A stretch of DNA of 64,000 nucleotides from Lunularia cruciata. Taxonomy: Eukaryota > Streptophyta > Marchantiopsida > Lunulariales > Lunulariaceae. Below are positions 20,531 through 33,699 of the stretch, one piece after another. The stretch is taken from assembly GCA_948567375.1 (NCBI GenBank), contig OX419756.1:29180552-29244551 (forward strand), given 5' to 3'. Position numbers and translations under genes: made by a program. Position 1 is the stretch's first letter. Each line of letters starts with the position of its first letter. Under the pieces are notes generated by a model that had not been told where the DNA came from, made no database searches, and saw only the letters and a program-made list of their open reading frames with translations.

Positions 20531-21398
20531 TGTAGCCACATTGGTTGTAGAACACAAATGAATCATTTTTCTAAGTTGGTCTACAAAGATTGCAATGGAA
20601 TCAAAACTTTAGGTGGTCTTAGGCAATTCACAAATGAGATCCATGTTGACCTGCTCCCAACATTATGTAGAGGTAGGAAGGAGTTGAAGGAGACCTATGG
20701 AAGCTTAGGATTAGGAGCTTTATTTTGCTGATAGAGTTGGCAGCTTTGAACATACTCCATCACATCTTGTCCCATCTTGGGCCAATAATAATGACATTTG
20801 ACTACATCTAAAGTCTTGTACACTCCAACATGACTTGCAATAGTAGAATCATGACATTCAACTAAAATGGTGGTCTATAGGTCTAGAGCATCAAGGATCC
20901 ATAGCTTGCCATCAAGGAAGGTGGGTCCTTTGGATGATTGAGCTCCTACAATTTGTAGGTCAGTCTTTGTAGCATCAAGAATCCTCGTCCAAAATTTGGG
21001 TTCATCTTGACCTTTACAACCAGATTGTTCATAGTAGGCATCTAGGTGAATGCATCCACAAGTTGCTTCTTGCCATCCACATATGTGATAGTCATGTTAA
21101 ACCATTGTCTCTACTCCACCCAACAAATCTATCTATGGGGTAGATCTTTTTGTATCTCTAGGTAGACTAGTTATTTGTGGTCTATCTCAACTATAAATGT
21201 CTTTTTGCCAAGAAAGTGCTTCCAATGCTTGGTAGCAAGGATAATTGCCAACTCTTCTTGTTTGGTGGTGTGATAATTCTGCCCTTTTGGTAATAGTTTG
21301 ATAGATAAATATATGATTTGGTGTCATCCATCATCCCATTCTTGTCGTAGAAATACTCTTATTGTAATGCTTAATGCATCTATAGCCAACTTGATTGG
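20531..21398 (-). pseudogene. RNase H, integrase zinc domain and start of the core, reverse-strand element
   Basis: Read on the - strand it parallels 62755-63620 of the element at 58733: the RNase H start (LAIDA...), ATKHWKHFLGKKTFI, a degenerate HKP-loop, MTITYVDGKKQLVDAF, then CHDSTIASHVGVYKTLDVVK and QSCQLYQQNKAPNP (zinc domain), and finally FVDQLRKMIHLCSTTNVAT, where the chromovirus is inserted. It begins abruptly at 21398, where it is fused to a truncated 5' LTR. Multiple stops are present. Confidence 0.85.
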
Positions 21399-21399
21399 A

Positions 21400-21920
21400 C
21401 TCCTTGATGCCACAAAGGAGCACTCTATCTTTCTTATATAGTGAAGAAGATCCTCTCCAAGGGAGATACACCCTTAGATTAGATACATGGATTGGTGATA
21501 TATCAGCAAGCTACATCCTTAGATTAGCTACATGGATTGGTGGCATTTCAACCTTAGCTCTATTTGGTTGGTCAAACAAGTTTGACCAAAAGGAATATTT
21601 CAGGAAAATTTCTATAGAAACCTCATAACAAAATAGAAGTGGTACCATTGGAAAGATCTTGATGAGAAAAACTAAGAGGCAAAAATGCATTTTCTTCCAA
21701 GTGGGAGGAAATTCCATTTTTCAAGGCTTAATTCTTTTGTTTAGGTCTCTAAAATGGGCTCTAAAATATTCAATATGTTTTTGACCTCTCCTCTATTAGT
21801 GGAAGTCCTCCTTTGGTGACTCTTCTATCTGATCCACTTAGACCATCATGTATAACATCTCTAAAGATATTATAAAGCCAATGTTCACTTTAGATAATTT
21901 GTCTAGTTAATGGTTTTACA
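21400..21920 (-). repeat. Truncated 5' LTR of the reverse-strand element
   Basis: It ends GGTTTTACA at 21920 next to the target duplication CAAAG. Its text follows the 12664-13244 LTR (single U3 unit). The last 60 bp or so of the LTR, together with PBS through RT, are deleted; the break is TTGATTGGAC|TCCTTGATGC near 21400. Confidence 0.8.
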
Positions 21921-22265
21921 CAAAGAAGTCCAATGGTCTCTTGTGTAATATCTTGAACAAGGTAACCATCAATTATGCATATGACTATAATATTAAGTTG
22001 CCAATGTGCCTACCACCATTGAGAGGATCACTAAAAAGCAAACTCCCTACTTCTTAATATATGAGTTATATCCAATCTTACCAATGAAAGTACTTATTTA
22101 CAAGATCATCTTTGAAGACAATTTTTCCAACGAGGAGAGCCAAGATCTTCAAATAGAATAGCTAATATTCATGGAAGAGAAGAGAGATAAATTGCACAAG
22201 TATATGAAGTTTAACCAACTCCAAAGGAAAGAGAACAGTGATAAAAAGATCAAATGGGAGGATGC
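21921..22265 (+). pseudogene. Ty3/gypsy integrase, second half (continues from 12663)
   Basis: After the repeated CAAAG the frame continues KSNGLLCNILNKV, then, with a frame change, TIERITKKQTPYFLIYELYP, ILPMKVLIYKI and EEKRDKLHKYMKF. This is the integrase core end and C-terminal helix of a gypsy element (TP..L.YG.E..LP.E...........R...L.........). Joined in concept with 12420-12663, it shows that the host layer of the nest was a + strand gypsy copy. Confidence 0.65.
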
Positions 22266-22269
22266 TCAC

Positions 22270-22760
22270 AGTGAGAGAGGAGTATGTAGTGCCCATATTT
22301 TTGCAAAAAAAATTCCTTTTTATTAATTTCATGCTTATTCATATAGATCTAGCAAGATAATTTCTTGTTTAGGAAGGAAAACTTCTTAGTTGAAGTTTCC
22401 TTCAAAGTTCTGTTTTTTCATGCAAAGGTACAAGGGAAACTAGTACAAAGCCAAAGGCACTCTAAAGGAATAATGTCAAATTAGACAAGTCCAAAGGATG
22501 GTCTAAGAGCTGGTCTATTTTTCACTAAGATGAACCTTTAGTAGTTTTTAAGGATGTGCATCATGAATTAAGAAGGCAAAGAATCCAAATTCCATCACAT
22601 TTGTCCAAGGTTATAATTCCAAGGCACCTCCATGACTCAAAACATTGCTCATTAAAGAATTGAATGAGAGAGAGAGTTGCAATTGAAAGGATGATGAGTA
22701 TCTTCTCACTCCTAATTTATATACTTGTGAAATAGTTGCATACCAAATTTACTAATTACT
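22270..22760 (+). repeat. Polypurine tract and 3' LTR-like sequence of the oldest layer
   Basis: The purine run AGTGAGAGAGGAGTA (22270-22284) is followed by TGTAGTGCCCATA, as expected for a polypurine tract and LTR start after the integrase end. The LTR end and its 5' partner were not found, so the extent is a guess. Confidence 0.4.
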
Positions 22761-25700
22761 ATAACAACTTAAGTCACTAGGTAAAAAGTCACATAAAGTC
22801 AAAAGTCTAAGAAAATATCCAAACTCATAAGCATAATCCTTTATACATGTGGTCTTATCTTGACTCAACAACTAAGCCAAGGATTCCTTCATATGGGCTA
22901 TCCTTGGACTATAGGAAAATTTACACCAAAAAGGCTTGTGAGTCTAAGAAACTCAACTCTTTCCTCAAAGCCACACCTTTAGGAATAATACAAAGTCAAT
23001 ATACTAGAAACCAAAATAGTGATGCTCATTCTTTCTAGTTCTTCTAAAGTAAAGTCTCCTTTATCTTGGCTATAACTAACTCTAACTAATCATGGCTAAT
23101 GTAGAAGCTTAATTAAACTCCATACAAATGATATCTCTCAACTATTTCAAATCCCAAACTAAATATTGCAATAGAATTTGCATGTACCAATTGGTGTTAT
23201 AGGTCAACGACAAAGAACACACATACAAAGAAATTTTCCTCCAAAGACCTTTTTACCCAAATACCTTCCGCCTAGATATCATTGCATCCAATGGACGTAC
23301 ATCAATTTAAATGCGCCTTCACCTATAAGATAAACTTTGCATACTTGGATAATTTTATACCACAAGAGAGTGTTTCAATAAAGAATATCAATTTATGATG
23401 TTTTTAAAAAGATGATGATCTTAAAGAAAGAGTGGTTGATTGCTTTATATGGTAGATATCATGATCATTTTTAGGGTCAATCTCATGATTTTTTGCATGC
23501 TTGTAACAATATCTATGTTAAGATTTGTAAGTATTTGTACATTAAAAAGTGTAAGTTAAAATTTCAAGATTAAATTATAAATATTATTTTCTTATTATAC
23601 TTCAAGTGTTAGCACATCCTTAGAAATATGCAATTCACCTTCATCTCATCTCAAGCTTCATAGAAGTAAGAGGAAATTTTAGGTTTATCTTGATTTAAAT
23701 GTTGTTGTTGTTCAACAAGTTCATAGTATTCTACCAAGACTGTTATCAAACTTACAGAAGTTATATAAGTATTGCAACATTGTTGTTCTCTTTCTAGTCT
23801 ATCACTCAAAGGAGTATTTATGCTTTATCTTTCTAAAAATTACATAAGTGAATACTTTTAGAATAACAAGTAGAACATATAAGAGCATGTTGATGAGCTT
23901 GACCACATTAGTCTAAAATTTGCTAGAAATTCAAGGTAGGAAAGACATACCAAGTTCTCTAGACCACCCTTACCATAGTACCTACTTCTCTAAGTATGAG
24001 TTTAGCTTAGGATAGTAAGCTTAGTGACTCTCTATCTTCTCTCATTGATTGTTTAAGATGGTAGAGATCATTATTAATCTAAACATTGATTAAAAGACTT
24101 GTTGTTTAGAACTCAATGATACAGTATCAATCTTTGATGAAAAAAGGAATATTTGTTGCTGCAAACTAAGCTACAAAGCTAGCTCAATGATGGATTATCT
24201 GGAATCAAGAAACATAATTTTAAATTTGGTGAACTATAAATCAAAAATCTTTAAGATAAACAAAAGACATTCCAAAGTAGAAGTTCTTAATGTTGAGATT
24301 AAGTAGATAGAAATTTAGTGAAGTAAAAGAGGAAAAGAATTAGAGAATTGAATGCTTAGATTTTCTTAGTACTTGTATCTTAGCATAGCATAATATATTA
24401 GATCAAAATCAAATAAAGGTGTTATTCTTAGCTTTTTTTCTTTTATTCCATTTCAAAACGTATAAAGTTCAATATAAGCTAAACTAGATTTCAATACAAG
24501 GACTTCTAATCATTAAGAAAAATCACATTTTTGCTCAAAATACATCTTTGTATAAGTATATGAATGCTCCAAGCTTGTAAAACACATATTCTCACATACT
24601 AATCTCACCAAAATGATATACATTATAGAAGATCTACTATAGCTAGATGGTGCCTATTATTGCAAATTGACTTCCCAAAACCCCAAAGTAATAATCCCTG
24701 TAAAAAAACTCAAATTCCAATTTGACCTAGGAGACAAATAAGATAGAAAGCACTACAAAACCACACTGCCATAACAAATCAACACTCCTTATATCCAAAA
24801 TTCTTATGTATCTACCAATATATACAACTTCCTTAATAACTTGTTACATGGTTAAGTAGATTTTACCTATATTCTTGCATCCACATCATAATGCAGATAT
24901 AAATATTATATTTATCTATTTTAAAACATTTACTATTATTAGAAGCAAAAAAGTCTTAGTTTTATAGTACTTTATCAATTTTTAGCATTATATTTATTAT
25001 ATGTATATAATCTTGCATATAGATCATAATTTACAAGAGTATTGACCTAGTATCTACTAAAAATATAATATCTTATGAAGAAATATTGCTAATTAATAGC
25101 TACATGTTTGATTCAATATCAACTACTCATTTTCATGATCTAATCAACATGTTGTGATCAAGATTCATGAGCACATATACATCACTCTATTGACAAAAAA
25201 TTATTAGCAACCATCACAAGAAAAAGATCTAAATCTTAATGTATGCAATTGGCAAATATTGAGTCATCTTGAGTAAAAAAAGATGACTCAAAACAATGAC
25301 CTTTTTCTTTTTATTTCTTTTTGTACATGGAATGTGCAAAGGCTATATTTATGAATTTTTACATTAAGATTAATATAAGATTAAAAAATTGTAATAACTA
25401 CAAGCACTTGTTTTAAATTCTTTTATTTATTTTTCCATGTTTATAAGTTGATAGTTAATATGGGTTAAGCATTTTGAAGTCTAAACATGATAGCAGAAAC
25501 GCTTTCATACTAAATAAGAATAATAAATGATAAGAGCTTAGCCAAGGTTGTAGAACAATGATAAAATTGATTCATAGGTTGCCTAGCAAAAAAGAGGCAC
25601 CATAGGTACTCAATTCTATACTTCTAATATTACCAAAATATAAGAATAATTTTTCTTTAATACAGAAATCAATAATTCTTCATGAATATTATCATCTTTT

Positions 25701-28105
25701 AAAAGTACATAATTTTAGATTAAATAGAATTATTTATCTAATTCTTATCAACATTAACTAAACCCACATATTTTACTAATATTTGGTGAAAAATATCAAG
25801 TCCTTTGAGAAACAAGAATTTTAATTGGTTATCCTAGTTCTTGTCCACAAGAATAAATTCTACCAAGCCATTACAAATGAAGATGGTTATATTTGAGAAA
25901 CAAAAAGTTACATCAGGTTGGTTGTACTAATTCTCAACATGATTGTACTATTTTTATCAAAAAGATAAATCTACTAATATTGCTCTCTTTGTTGAACCGA
26001 TCAAACTTCAAATCAAACTATCTAAATTTTAATTATTATCAAATCAAGGAATAAATCAATACAAGAACAAGGTAAGAAAGAGTCATGGAAGTCAAAAGTC
26101 AGATTTATCAATGATTAAAATCTTAAACACTTGTTCAATAGTATTATAGTATTGAGTAGTATAGAATTAGAAAATGATTATATCTTCAAATCTAAATTTT
26201 TATATTTTCTTTTCCAAATCCACCTTAATTTTCTTTAATTATGCTAGTTTATGGTACTCCAATACATTGCCTAAGTTTTGGAAAAAAAATTCTCTTTCTT
26301 GAATACCATTCTAGAGGAGTGTAATATCAATACTACTCCTCTTTTATTCCCGAGCAAGTGGAAGAAATCTCACCACATCACTAATCTTTTATTTGCTGTC
26401 TATAGAAAATTGTTTTTATTCAACTTGTACATCCATTTTTGTAATACTCGAGTTTTACTGAACAATTTTGAAATATGTACTTCACTAGTTCCATGTATCT
26501 TTAATAATTCTTTTAGAATATTTGATGATGCATCTTATTCTCTCATAGATTCTTCTTCAAAATCTCTTGGCCTATGTTAGGAATCATCCATGAAATATAA
26601 TATGAAGAGGATATATATTTGCCCTTCTCTTACATTCAAATGCACTTGATAATGTTTATCAAATTTTCTCCTCATCAAATAAGGTAATTGATGCACTTTG
26701 CTCAGTCTTTGTAATTCCTTCTCTTGCTTAATCAACAATAAATAAATATGTACCATACAAGTCCATATATTTCTAAAATAAAAGTTTTAATTATTTGCCT
26801 GATATTAGTGGCAGAATTAAGCTTGCTTGATATTTTCCAAACCATAACTCACATTGCTTTAGTTTTTATGCAATTACTCCAATTTGGATACATCTACTTA
26901 TACCATGAATTTTGCAAAATTCTATGGATTCTTAGGGGAGATCAATATGCTCTCTTAATTGGGTACATAATAAATTTTATTTCCTTTTATTGAGTATACA
27001 ATTTCTTTCAACATGAATTGTGCTCAATAAATTTGCAATGTGATGCTTGTTTATAAATCTAATGCTCAATTCAATATAAATTTTCATAATTTGTTACGTT
27101 CACATGATTTTTTTCACAATAATCTTAAATTTTTTATGTTTTTTTACAAGGTACAAATCCTTCTATAATGTTTATTCTTCTTATAGTTCTATCCTTATTA
27201 GCTTCACCTTGAAGTTTCATTACTCTATGCTTACCTACTTCAAGAAAACTAAATACTTTTAATTAAGTTCTACTTCCAAGCTCAAGTAGACCAGGTGAGA
27301 TCTTCTTGCATTTATATAGTATTTACCATCTATTAGTACAATAATGAAATTGTGAAAAATAATGAGCAATAATTCTCTTAATAGTTTCTTGAATGATATG
27401 TCCTTAACATACACTACCAAAGTAGTTAAGCAATAATGCATATAGCAATACTCTTATATTAATTTTTTTAAAGTTCTTATGAGTGGCAAGCAATGAGTTA
27501 TATTATTAGTGGAAGACAAAGTTTACAACATATAGTTAACAAGTTATAAAGTGTACAGAGGTAAGATGATCAATCCATTCAATTTAACAAACTATAGATT
27601 GATATATCAAACATATAAATATTACTTAATAGACACTCTTAATGGCAAATCTGTTGAACTATAACCTTCTACCTGACTATCTTCTTTATGTAAATCCAAA
27701 TGAAAATTGATTATCTTAGTTAGAATGGATTTGTTAGATTTCAATTCAAATGATCTTGTGTGTGATTTTGAGCTATATAATCCTTGAGAAATGTAATAGA
27801 ACATAACCATATAAAAGTAAAACATAGTTGGCCAAGACTTACAATTGAAGTCTTTGACTAAGGTATCAATTATGTTTATTTGATATGTCACATCATAAAT
27901 CACAACAAGAGAGGATGATTGGACTTTGGAATAGCATTTTAAAATACATAGTGTTACCTCCCTAACTTGATATCCTCCACTACTTAATATTTTATCCCCT
28001 ACATTTAGTTAGTTCTATGGCTAAAGTTAATAATACCTCTGATCCCTAATACTCTATATCTACAAGAGCAATTATCAAGTAAGAGATGTACATGTTCTTT
28101 AGACT
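22760..28105. other. AT-rich spacer, no gene recognised
   Basis: Scattered open frames of 60-100 codons occur (for example 26278-26580 and 26748-26993), but they have neither domain text nor shared frame. The reverse strand of 26240-26980 gives long near-open text that might be an old Copia relic; I could not place any hallmark motif. Composition is strongly AT-rich throughout. Confidence 0.5.
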
Positions 28106-28109
28106 TTAG

Positions 28110-29560
28110 ACAAAATGATGAGTCTTATTGCAAAATCAAACTATCTAAGGTGCAAAAATGTTGCATTGCAAGCCTTGGAGAACTTTATGAGCTATAAAGT
28201 GGGTGGCCAAGGAATGGTCAAGGAGACTAACAACTTTATCAAGGATAGCAAGCTTTTCCTTGTTGAGAGTTGGCAACTATTGTCTATATTATCTTCCTCT
28301 TCAACTTCTATTCTCTTGGTGTAGGCAATGCAAATGACTCCTTATTAGAGAGAACCACATACATTACGATAGTCTCTTCAAGGAGATCCATAAGGTCTTT
28401 GATTGACATGGATTGTGATGCAAAATGCATTGATTGCTTCCAAAATCACCCTTTCAATTGCTTCCTCAATTGCAATATTGGCTTATTCTATTTCTTCCTT
28501 GCCAATTACATTGTTATCAATGAGCTCATTGTGTCAAAAGCATTTTGCAATCATCTTGGTAGAGATTTCATTCCATGCAACTTTGCCACATTGCATTATT
28601 GTTAGTTGATCTACTTTATAAATGTCATTCTTTGATCTCATCTCTATCAACTACATGTTATAGCTAAAATCCACAATAACAATGCTTGAATGCAACAATG
28701 ATACTAGGGTCCATTGGTTTGTATTAGGAAGCATCATCCATACCTCCATGTTAGTGAGCTGAAGGTCACCAATATAGTGAGAAGGCACATTTTCCAATAG
28801 TAGGATGCTCCAATTGGTTGACCATATTCTTCCATCAAAGTCTTCAAGCCATTCACAAAAAATCATGTCAATCATCCATGTCTTTTGATTATGGTGATAG
28901 TTGAAGCCAAGCTATTTTCTAGATTTTTTTGGAAGCATCATAGCTTATTCTTGTATCCAATGATGAATGGTTTTAGTTTTTTTGATCCATGTGCAATTGC
29001 ACAAAATGCTAATGTGAACCATTCCTTGCCCCTTTTGGTCCCTTCTTTCTGATTTCATGAGATGGTGCAACCTATTTCCATTCAAAAGGAGGCCACTTTT
29101 GTCCATATTGTAAACATTTTTAATGGCATATGTTGATATCTTGGCTTGAAGGTTAGGAATTTTCTTAGAAATGAATTCATTATCCATATAGCCACTTTCC
29201 CATGTAACTTGTGCTTATTCAATCTATGCCATTGTTGGAATTTTTGTAGCTATCCATTGGAGAATTCCTAGGCATAATGTTGCAATAAAATATTTGGCCT
29301 TTTCCTTGATTAAGTCAACCAAAATGCTAACATTGCTTATCTCACATTGAAGTACCCAAAGTGCAAGCACTTCATCAAGCATGAATTGTTTGGCAATGTG
29401 ATGCCTTTTATGGTTGGACAAGGCATAATCAAGATTTTTTAACATGCCTCTCTTGGCTAGGATACTATTAATCATCACTTAGGAGGGTGGTTTTAGAAGC
29501 TTGAACTTCTCTTTGGCCCTATTGCAAAGCAGTTTTTGATGTGTTGATGGATTGGCTTCA
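28110..29560 (-). pseudogene. pogo/Tigger-like DDE transposase relic
   Basis: Read on the - strand in one main frame with a few stops. A CENP-B/Tc5-type DNA-binding helix region is present (MLDEVLALWVLQCE, VDLIKEKAKYFIA; 29400-29290). The catalytic domain starts with NVYNMDKSGLLLNGN and GQGMVHISILCNCTWIKKTK (29120-28970), then IFCEWLEDFDG, SILLLENVPSHYI and LTNMEVWMMLPNTNQ (28870-28710), and ends with MQCGKVAWNEIST and MIAKCF (28600-28550). This is the order of pogo-family transposases (NMDE.GL; LLL.DNAPSH; LPPNTT; AW..V...TI..CF). The first Asp is kept, the second reads Glu (ENVPSH) and the third is not seen, so it is inactive. Confidence 0.85.
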
Positions 29561-31100
29561 CTATATTGGTGGAGCTCATTTTTCTACATGTTTGTCAGTG
29601 TCACAAGTGTGCATTTGGACAAGCTTGTATTATGGTCATTTCTTGAAGAAAAAGACATGGTAAGCAAGTTGTTTTCTCTTGTACCCCCTTAAACATGAGC
29701 ATGCCAAAGTACAACAAAAAAAGCATGTACACATAGGGCCTTCAAAGCCAATGGTATTGACACAACCCTTTCAAAACCCAATACAACAATCCTAAAACTC
29801 TTTTTCTATAAACCCAAAAGTTGCTTGGCTACAACAAAGATATTGTAAATAAGAGTCTTACACTTACACAAGGTGCAGGTGTAAGTAGTCAACAACACTT
29901 GCTATCAATCCCACCCCCTAATACTTCTCTTGTACTAGACATAACATGTAAGCAATGATGATATTGAGTTTAAAGATGAACTCTTGATCTTGATAACTTC
30001 TATTACTCAATAAATTTGTAGGCTCCGGATCATATTGAATTATAGAGGTAACAATGTATAAGGAAATTAGAGCAATATTTATGTGCATCTTACTTTAAGA
30101 TGTTAGAATGATTTGTATGCAAATTATTGAGCAACATATTGTTAATTAACATGATGAATGAGGATTTTGTATTTGTATATGTATACTTTATTGATGATCA
30201 ATTTCAAAGCCAATCACTTATTATACTCTCAACTTTTTGAATTGACCTATTCATGATATATGCATTACTCTATAAGTCCTTAATCTATTGGTAAAGCTCC
30301 AAATGTATTAAGTTCAACTTGCTCTAGTTAAAGTTGGATAACATCAAGACACCAAGCTCAACTTTAATGTATTAGGCTCACAAGTATAAAAAATTGACTT
30401 AAGTGATTTATATGACTTACTTATCTTGGAAGAATGCACAGATTACTCACTATATATAAGATTTGAAAATGAAATTGTATTTACCTCTACATGAAGTTCA
30501 GAATTGTGAAAGAGTTATACTTCTTATGAACGTTAGTTTAGTCAAGATTTTAGAGAACTTAGTTGGTAGTTGAGTTTAAATTAGAGGCCCAACTAAAAAA
30601 GATATATCTATTACTTGGTTGCTAACATGTTAGTTAAGTAAGACTAGATGAAGAAATCAAATCAAATCTATTTCCAAAAGTTCCACAAGAATGTGAAATT
30701 TTAGAGAGAAAGTTTTGCTTTAGATCATCCAAGCCCAACTTTTGGTAAAATTTTAGGTATGTTGATAAATTGTAACTCTAACATTTGAATAAAGTTGGAT
30801 TAGAGGTCAACTCAAAGCTATATATATGGAAATTAGAATAGTATAATATAGATCTTGTGACTTAAGTTTAAAGTATTTTGATACTCAATAGATTCATAAG
30901 ATGGAATCCTATATATAATATAGATACTAAAGTAGTATAATATCCCTTTTTCTATCAAAATAAAATATTATTTACATGTATTATTTTCTTCTAGTGATAA
31001 TTTTATGGTTTAATTATACTTAGACATTCTGATAATTTAGTTTCACCTTGGTATAAATATTTTGCATTGAGAAGTAGGACCAAAGAAAGTCCATTATGAT
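29560..31100. other. AT-rich spacer, nothing recognised
   Basis: No coding text, LTR ends or RNA gene was seen. Terminal inverted repeats for the pogo-like element were looked for here and downstream but not found by eye. Confidence 0.5.
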
Positions 31101-31102
31101 AG

Positions 31103-31805
31103 TGTAATGTTCCGAGGATAGTAGAGAGACACAAAAGAGAAAACAAAAGTTTCACACTCAAACTCCGATGCCTCTAAGGAGCACCTTGGCTTTATTATAT
31201 AGCAAAGAAGAAGCACTCAATGGAAGCATAACCCTTGGATTGGATACATGGATTTGTGATATGTCATTAATCTCCACCCTCAGATTAGATGCATGCATGG
31301 GTGACATGTCGGATATGGTCCTATCTGGTTTGTCAAACTAGTGTTGACCAAATGGAATCTTTAGGGAATATTCTTGTATGAATCTCCAAATCAAATGGGT
31401 GAGGTACCATTGGGAAGCTCTTAATAAGACAAACAGCTCTTGACACATTTTAAGGCCTAGTTCATACATTTAGGCCCTCAAAATTACCTCTAAAGATTTC
31501 AAGTATATTTCAATCTTTGCCCTATTAGTAAAATTACCCTTTTTGTGACACCTCTTTATGATCTAGTCCATCATGTATAATATCATTCAAGATATGATCA
31601 AACCAAATTTCACCTCTAGATCATATGTCTAGCTATTGATTCTAAGGTTTTCAAGTCTATTTCAATTTTTACCTTATTAGTAGAAGTACTCTTTTGGTGA
31701 TATTTCCATTAGGTCTAATTATTCCATAATGTATAATATCCTTCATGATATTACCGAACCAAACCAAATCACCTCTAGATTATATGTCTAGCTATTGGTA
31801 TTACA
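31103..31805 (-). mobile_element. Solo LTR of the 58733 family
   Basis: It starts TGTAATGTTCCGAGG and ends GCTATTGGTATTACA, the reverse complement of the LTR at 58733-59481, and includes both U3 units (31560-31680 and 31690-31800). The flanks are GATAG (31098-31102) and TATAG (31806-31810), a probable 5 bp target duplication with one change. No internal element sequence adjoins it. Confidence 0.88.
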
Positions 31806-31852
31806 TATAGTGGTGTAGAGTACACATGCCTCATTTTATTTATAGGTTAGGG

Positions 31853-32155
31853 AAAATTTTATTATTTAGATTAATATTATTTTTATAATATAAAACTAAT
31901 TTTAATATACATATATATTTCCTTTTAAGTTAATTTTTTTGTAACTTGGAGTATCAAGACTAATTAGGAAAATTGAATCATATCAAGATCAAAAATAGAG
32001 AATTTTCAAAAACATTTATGATATATATTTTTCTAATTAGTCATGATATTCCAAGCTACCAAAAATTAATTTCAATATAATATTGATCACCAATTCTTTT
32101 TATAATATAAATTAAAGCTTAATCTAAATATTTTATTATCTTTCCTCTTGTTTTT
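31853..32155. repeat. Imperfect AT-rich inverted repeat (hairpin)
   Basis: The left arm (about 31853-31985) includes GTAACTTGGAGTATCAAGAC followed by TAATTAGGAAAA. The right arm (about 32015-32155) holds the reverse complement of GTAGCTTGGAATATCATGAC followed by TAATTAGAAAAA. Outer parts (ATTTAGATTAA) also pair. The loop is about 30-40 bp. This is consistent with a MITE-like fold-back element; target-site duplications were not determined. Confidence 0.6.
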
Positions 32156-32159
32156 ATGT

Positions 32160-33690
32160 TAATAAGAAAAGACTTGAAATCATAACAATATAAAAATTAC
32201 GAGAATGATCTAAATCCATCTTCATATATTGTATGATATATTATAGTTATTAATGATTTGATTAGATTTTTGATATATCTTAAAAACTCCAAAGATCTCT
32301 TTTAGACCATAATGAAAACTTTTTAATCAATACAGGTTCAGAACAGGTATAAATCATGATTTAAATTTTTTGTTTTTTTAAATATATATTATTTAAATTA
32401 ATCTCATCTATATTTTTTACTTTAATGCTAAATTTTTCAAATGGATATAATATTCCTTTACAATTAGATTCAATTTAGGGAGCCAATATTTGTACGTCAC
32501 TCCTTGTTATCCTATCAATAAGTAGCATGAATATTTATTATTGATGATAATAAATACAATCTATGAGCTAAAAATATCAGAAAATATATTCCTATGACTA
32601 TAATTAATATTAAAATACCATAAAAAGAAATTTTCTATAATAAATAAATAGTTTTATTTCTACAAGAAAGAGGATGATATCCAGGATTCATAATCATTAA
32701 ACACATTGCATATCCATAGCTATCTCATTAGTACAATATCATATTTTGATTATCTCTTCTATAAAAGTAAATGTGTTTTAATTATGTTGTGTGGTAATCC
32801 TATGCAATCTAAAAAGTGGTATAACTACAAGAAATAGGTTTTCCCTTGAGAGTATGGGTCAAAAATGGCTATTGAAGAGGAATGCCAGAACTTGTATTTC
32901 TTTATTGTTACCTATTTAACCTCTTGGACAACAACTACTTCCTAAAGAAGGCATTGTCATCCTCATGACGCACTATGACAAAAAAAAACTATCACTTTCA
33001 TTACACATATGTTCTTAAAGAATGTGATTCAATCAACTCCAAAAAGGTTACTTTATTACAAAGACATTCAATCCAAAAGAATGTCTTCTACCCTTTTCAT
33101 AAGGCACAACTACAAAGGTATTTTTTGCATTTGTGCAATTCTTCATCGTTGCTCCTGTAATACTATTCAACACCCATTTCATTTTTGATCTATCAAGGCA
33201 TTTTTTTGCTCCTTTAGAACTATCAAGGATCATACATCCTAGTCGCAAGTATGTATGAATGTTCATACACTCAACTACTCGAGTTCCTACTATAAAGTTT
33301 CCTAACAATCACTCAACGAAGGCATGCATCAATGCTCAAAATTTAAGCAAAAGTGACAAAGACCTTCTGGCGCATTTTCTTTATTCATGTTTGGATAACT
33401 GCAAAAATTATTTGCAACTAGACCAAATCCTTAAATACTCATCCTACTCAAAGCTAAAGAAAGCTAACGATTGAAGAAATCCAAAGTTCTTCATGGCTCA
33501 TCCTCACTATACATTGTTAATTTTGTCTTATCTTGTTCTGCTCACATGTAGGTTAATTAGGCACCTTACACGTGTCAAGGAAGGAATGAGTTCTTCCTCA
33601 AAGTCAACTTGTAGTTTGTCTTTTTCATACTTTCTACTCCAAAGGTTACATCTACAAAGGTACTATAACTAAGATGAATATCTTTAACTA
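32160..33690. other. Spacer, no gene recognised
   Basis: The short open frames at 32975-33474 on both strands share no domain text. No repeat or RNA gene was identified. Confidence 0.45.
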
Positions 33691-33699
33691 CAAAGAAAT

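Larger units (their letters stand above)
12664..21920 (-). mobile_element. Reverse-strand Ty3/gypsy element with internal deletion and nested insertion
   Basis: It is bounded by a perfect 5 bp target duplication, CAAAG, at 12659-12663 and 21921-21925, with related LTRs at each end in the same (-) orientation. Internally the - strand carries RNase H to integrase zinc domain (21398-20531), then integrase core and tail (14148-13410), then a polypurine tract next to the 3' LTR. PBS, gag, protease and RT are absent: the 5' LTR joins RNase H directly near 21400. A complete chromodomain element (14154-20525) is inserted in the integrase. Integrase text shows it belongs to the same family as the element at 58733. 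Confidence 0.85.

Noticed and set aside
26240-26980. Copia pol relic on the reverse strand
   Set aside because: The text is long and near-open, but none of the Copia hallmark motifs could be aligned.
28270-28609. 111- and 68-codon + strand frames
   Set aside because: They are antisense to the pogo-like transposase, whose reverse-strand text is recognisable.
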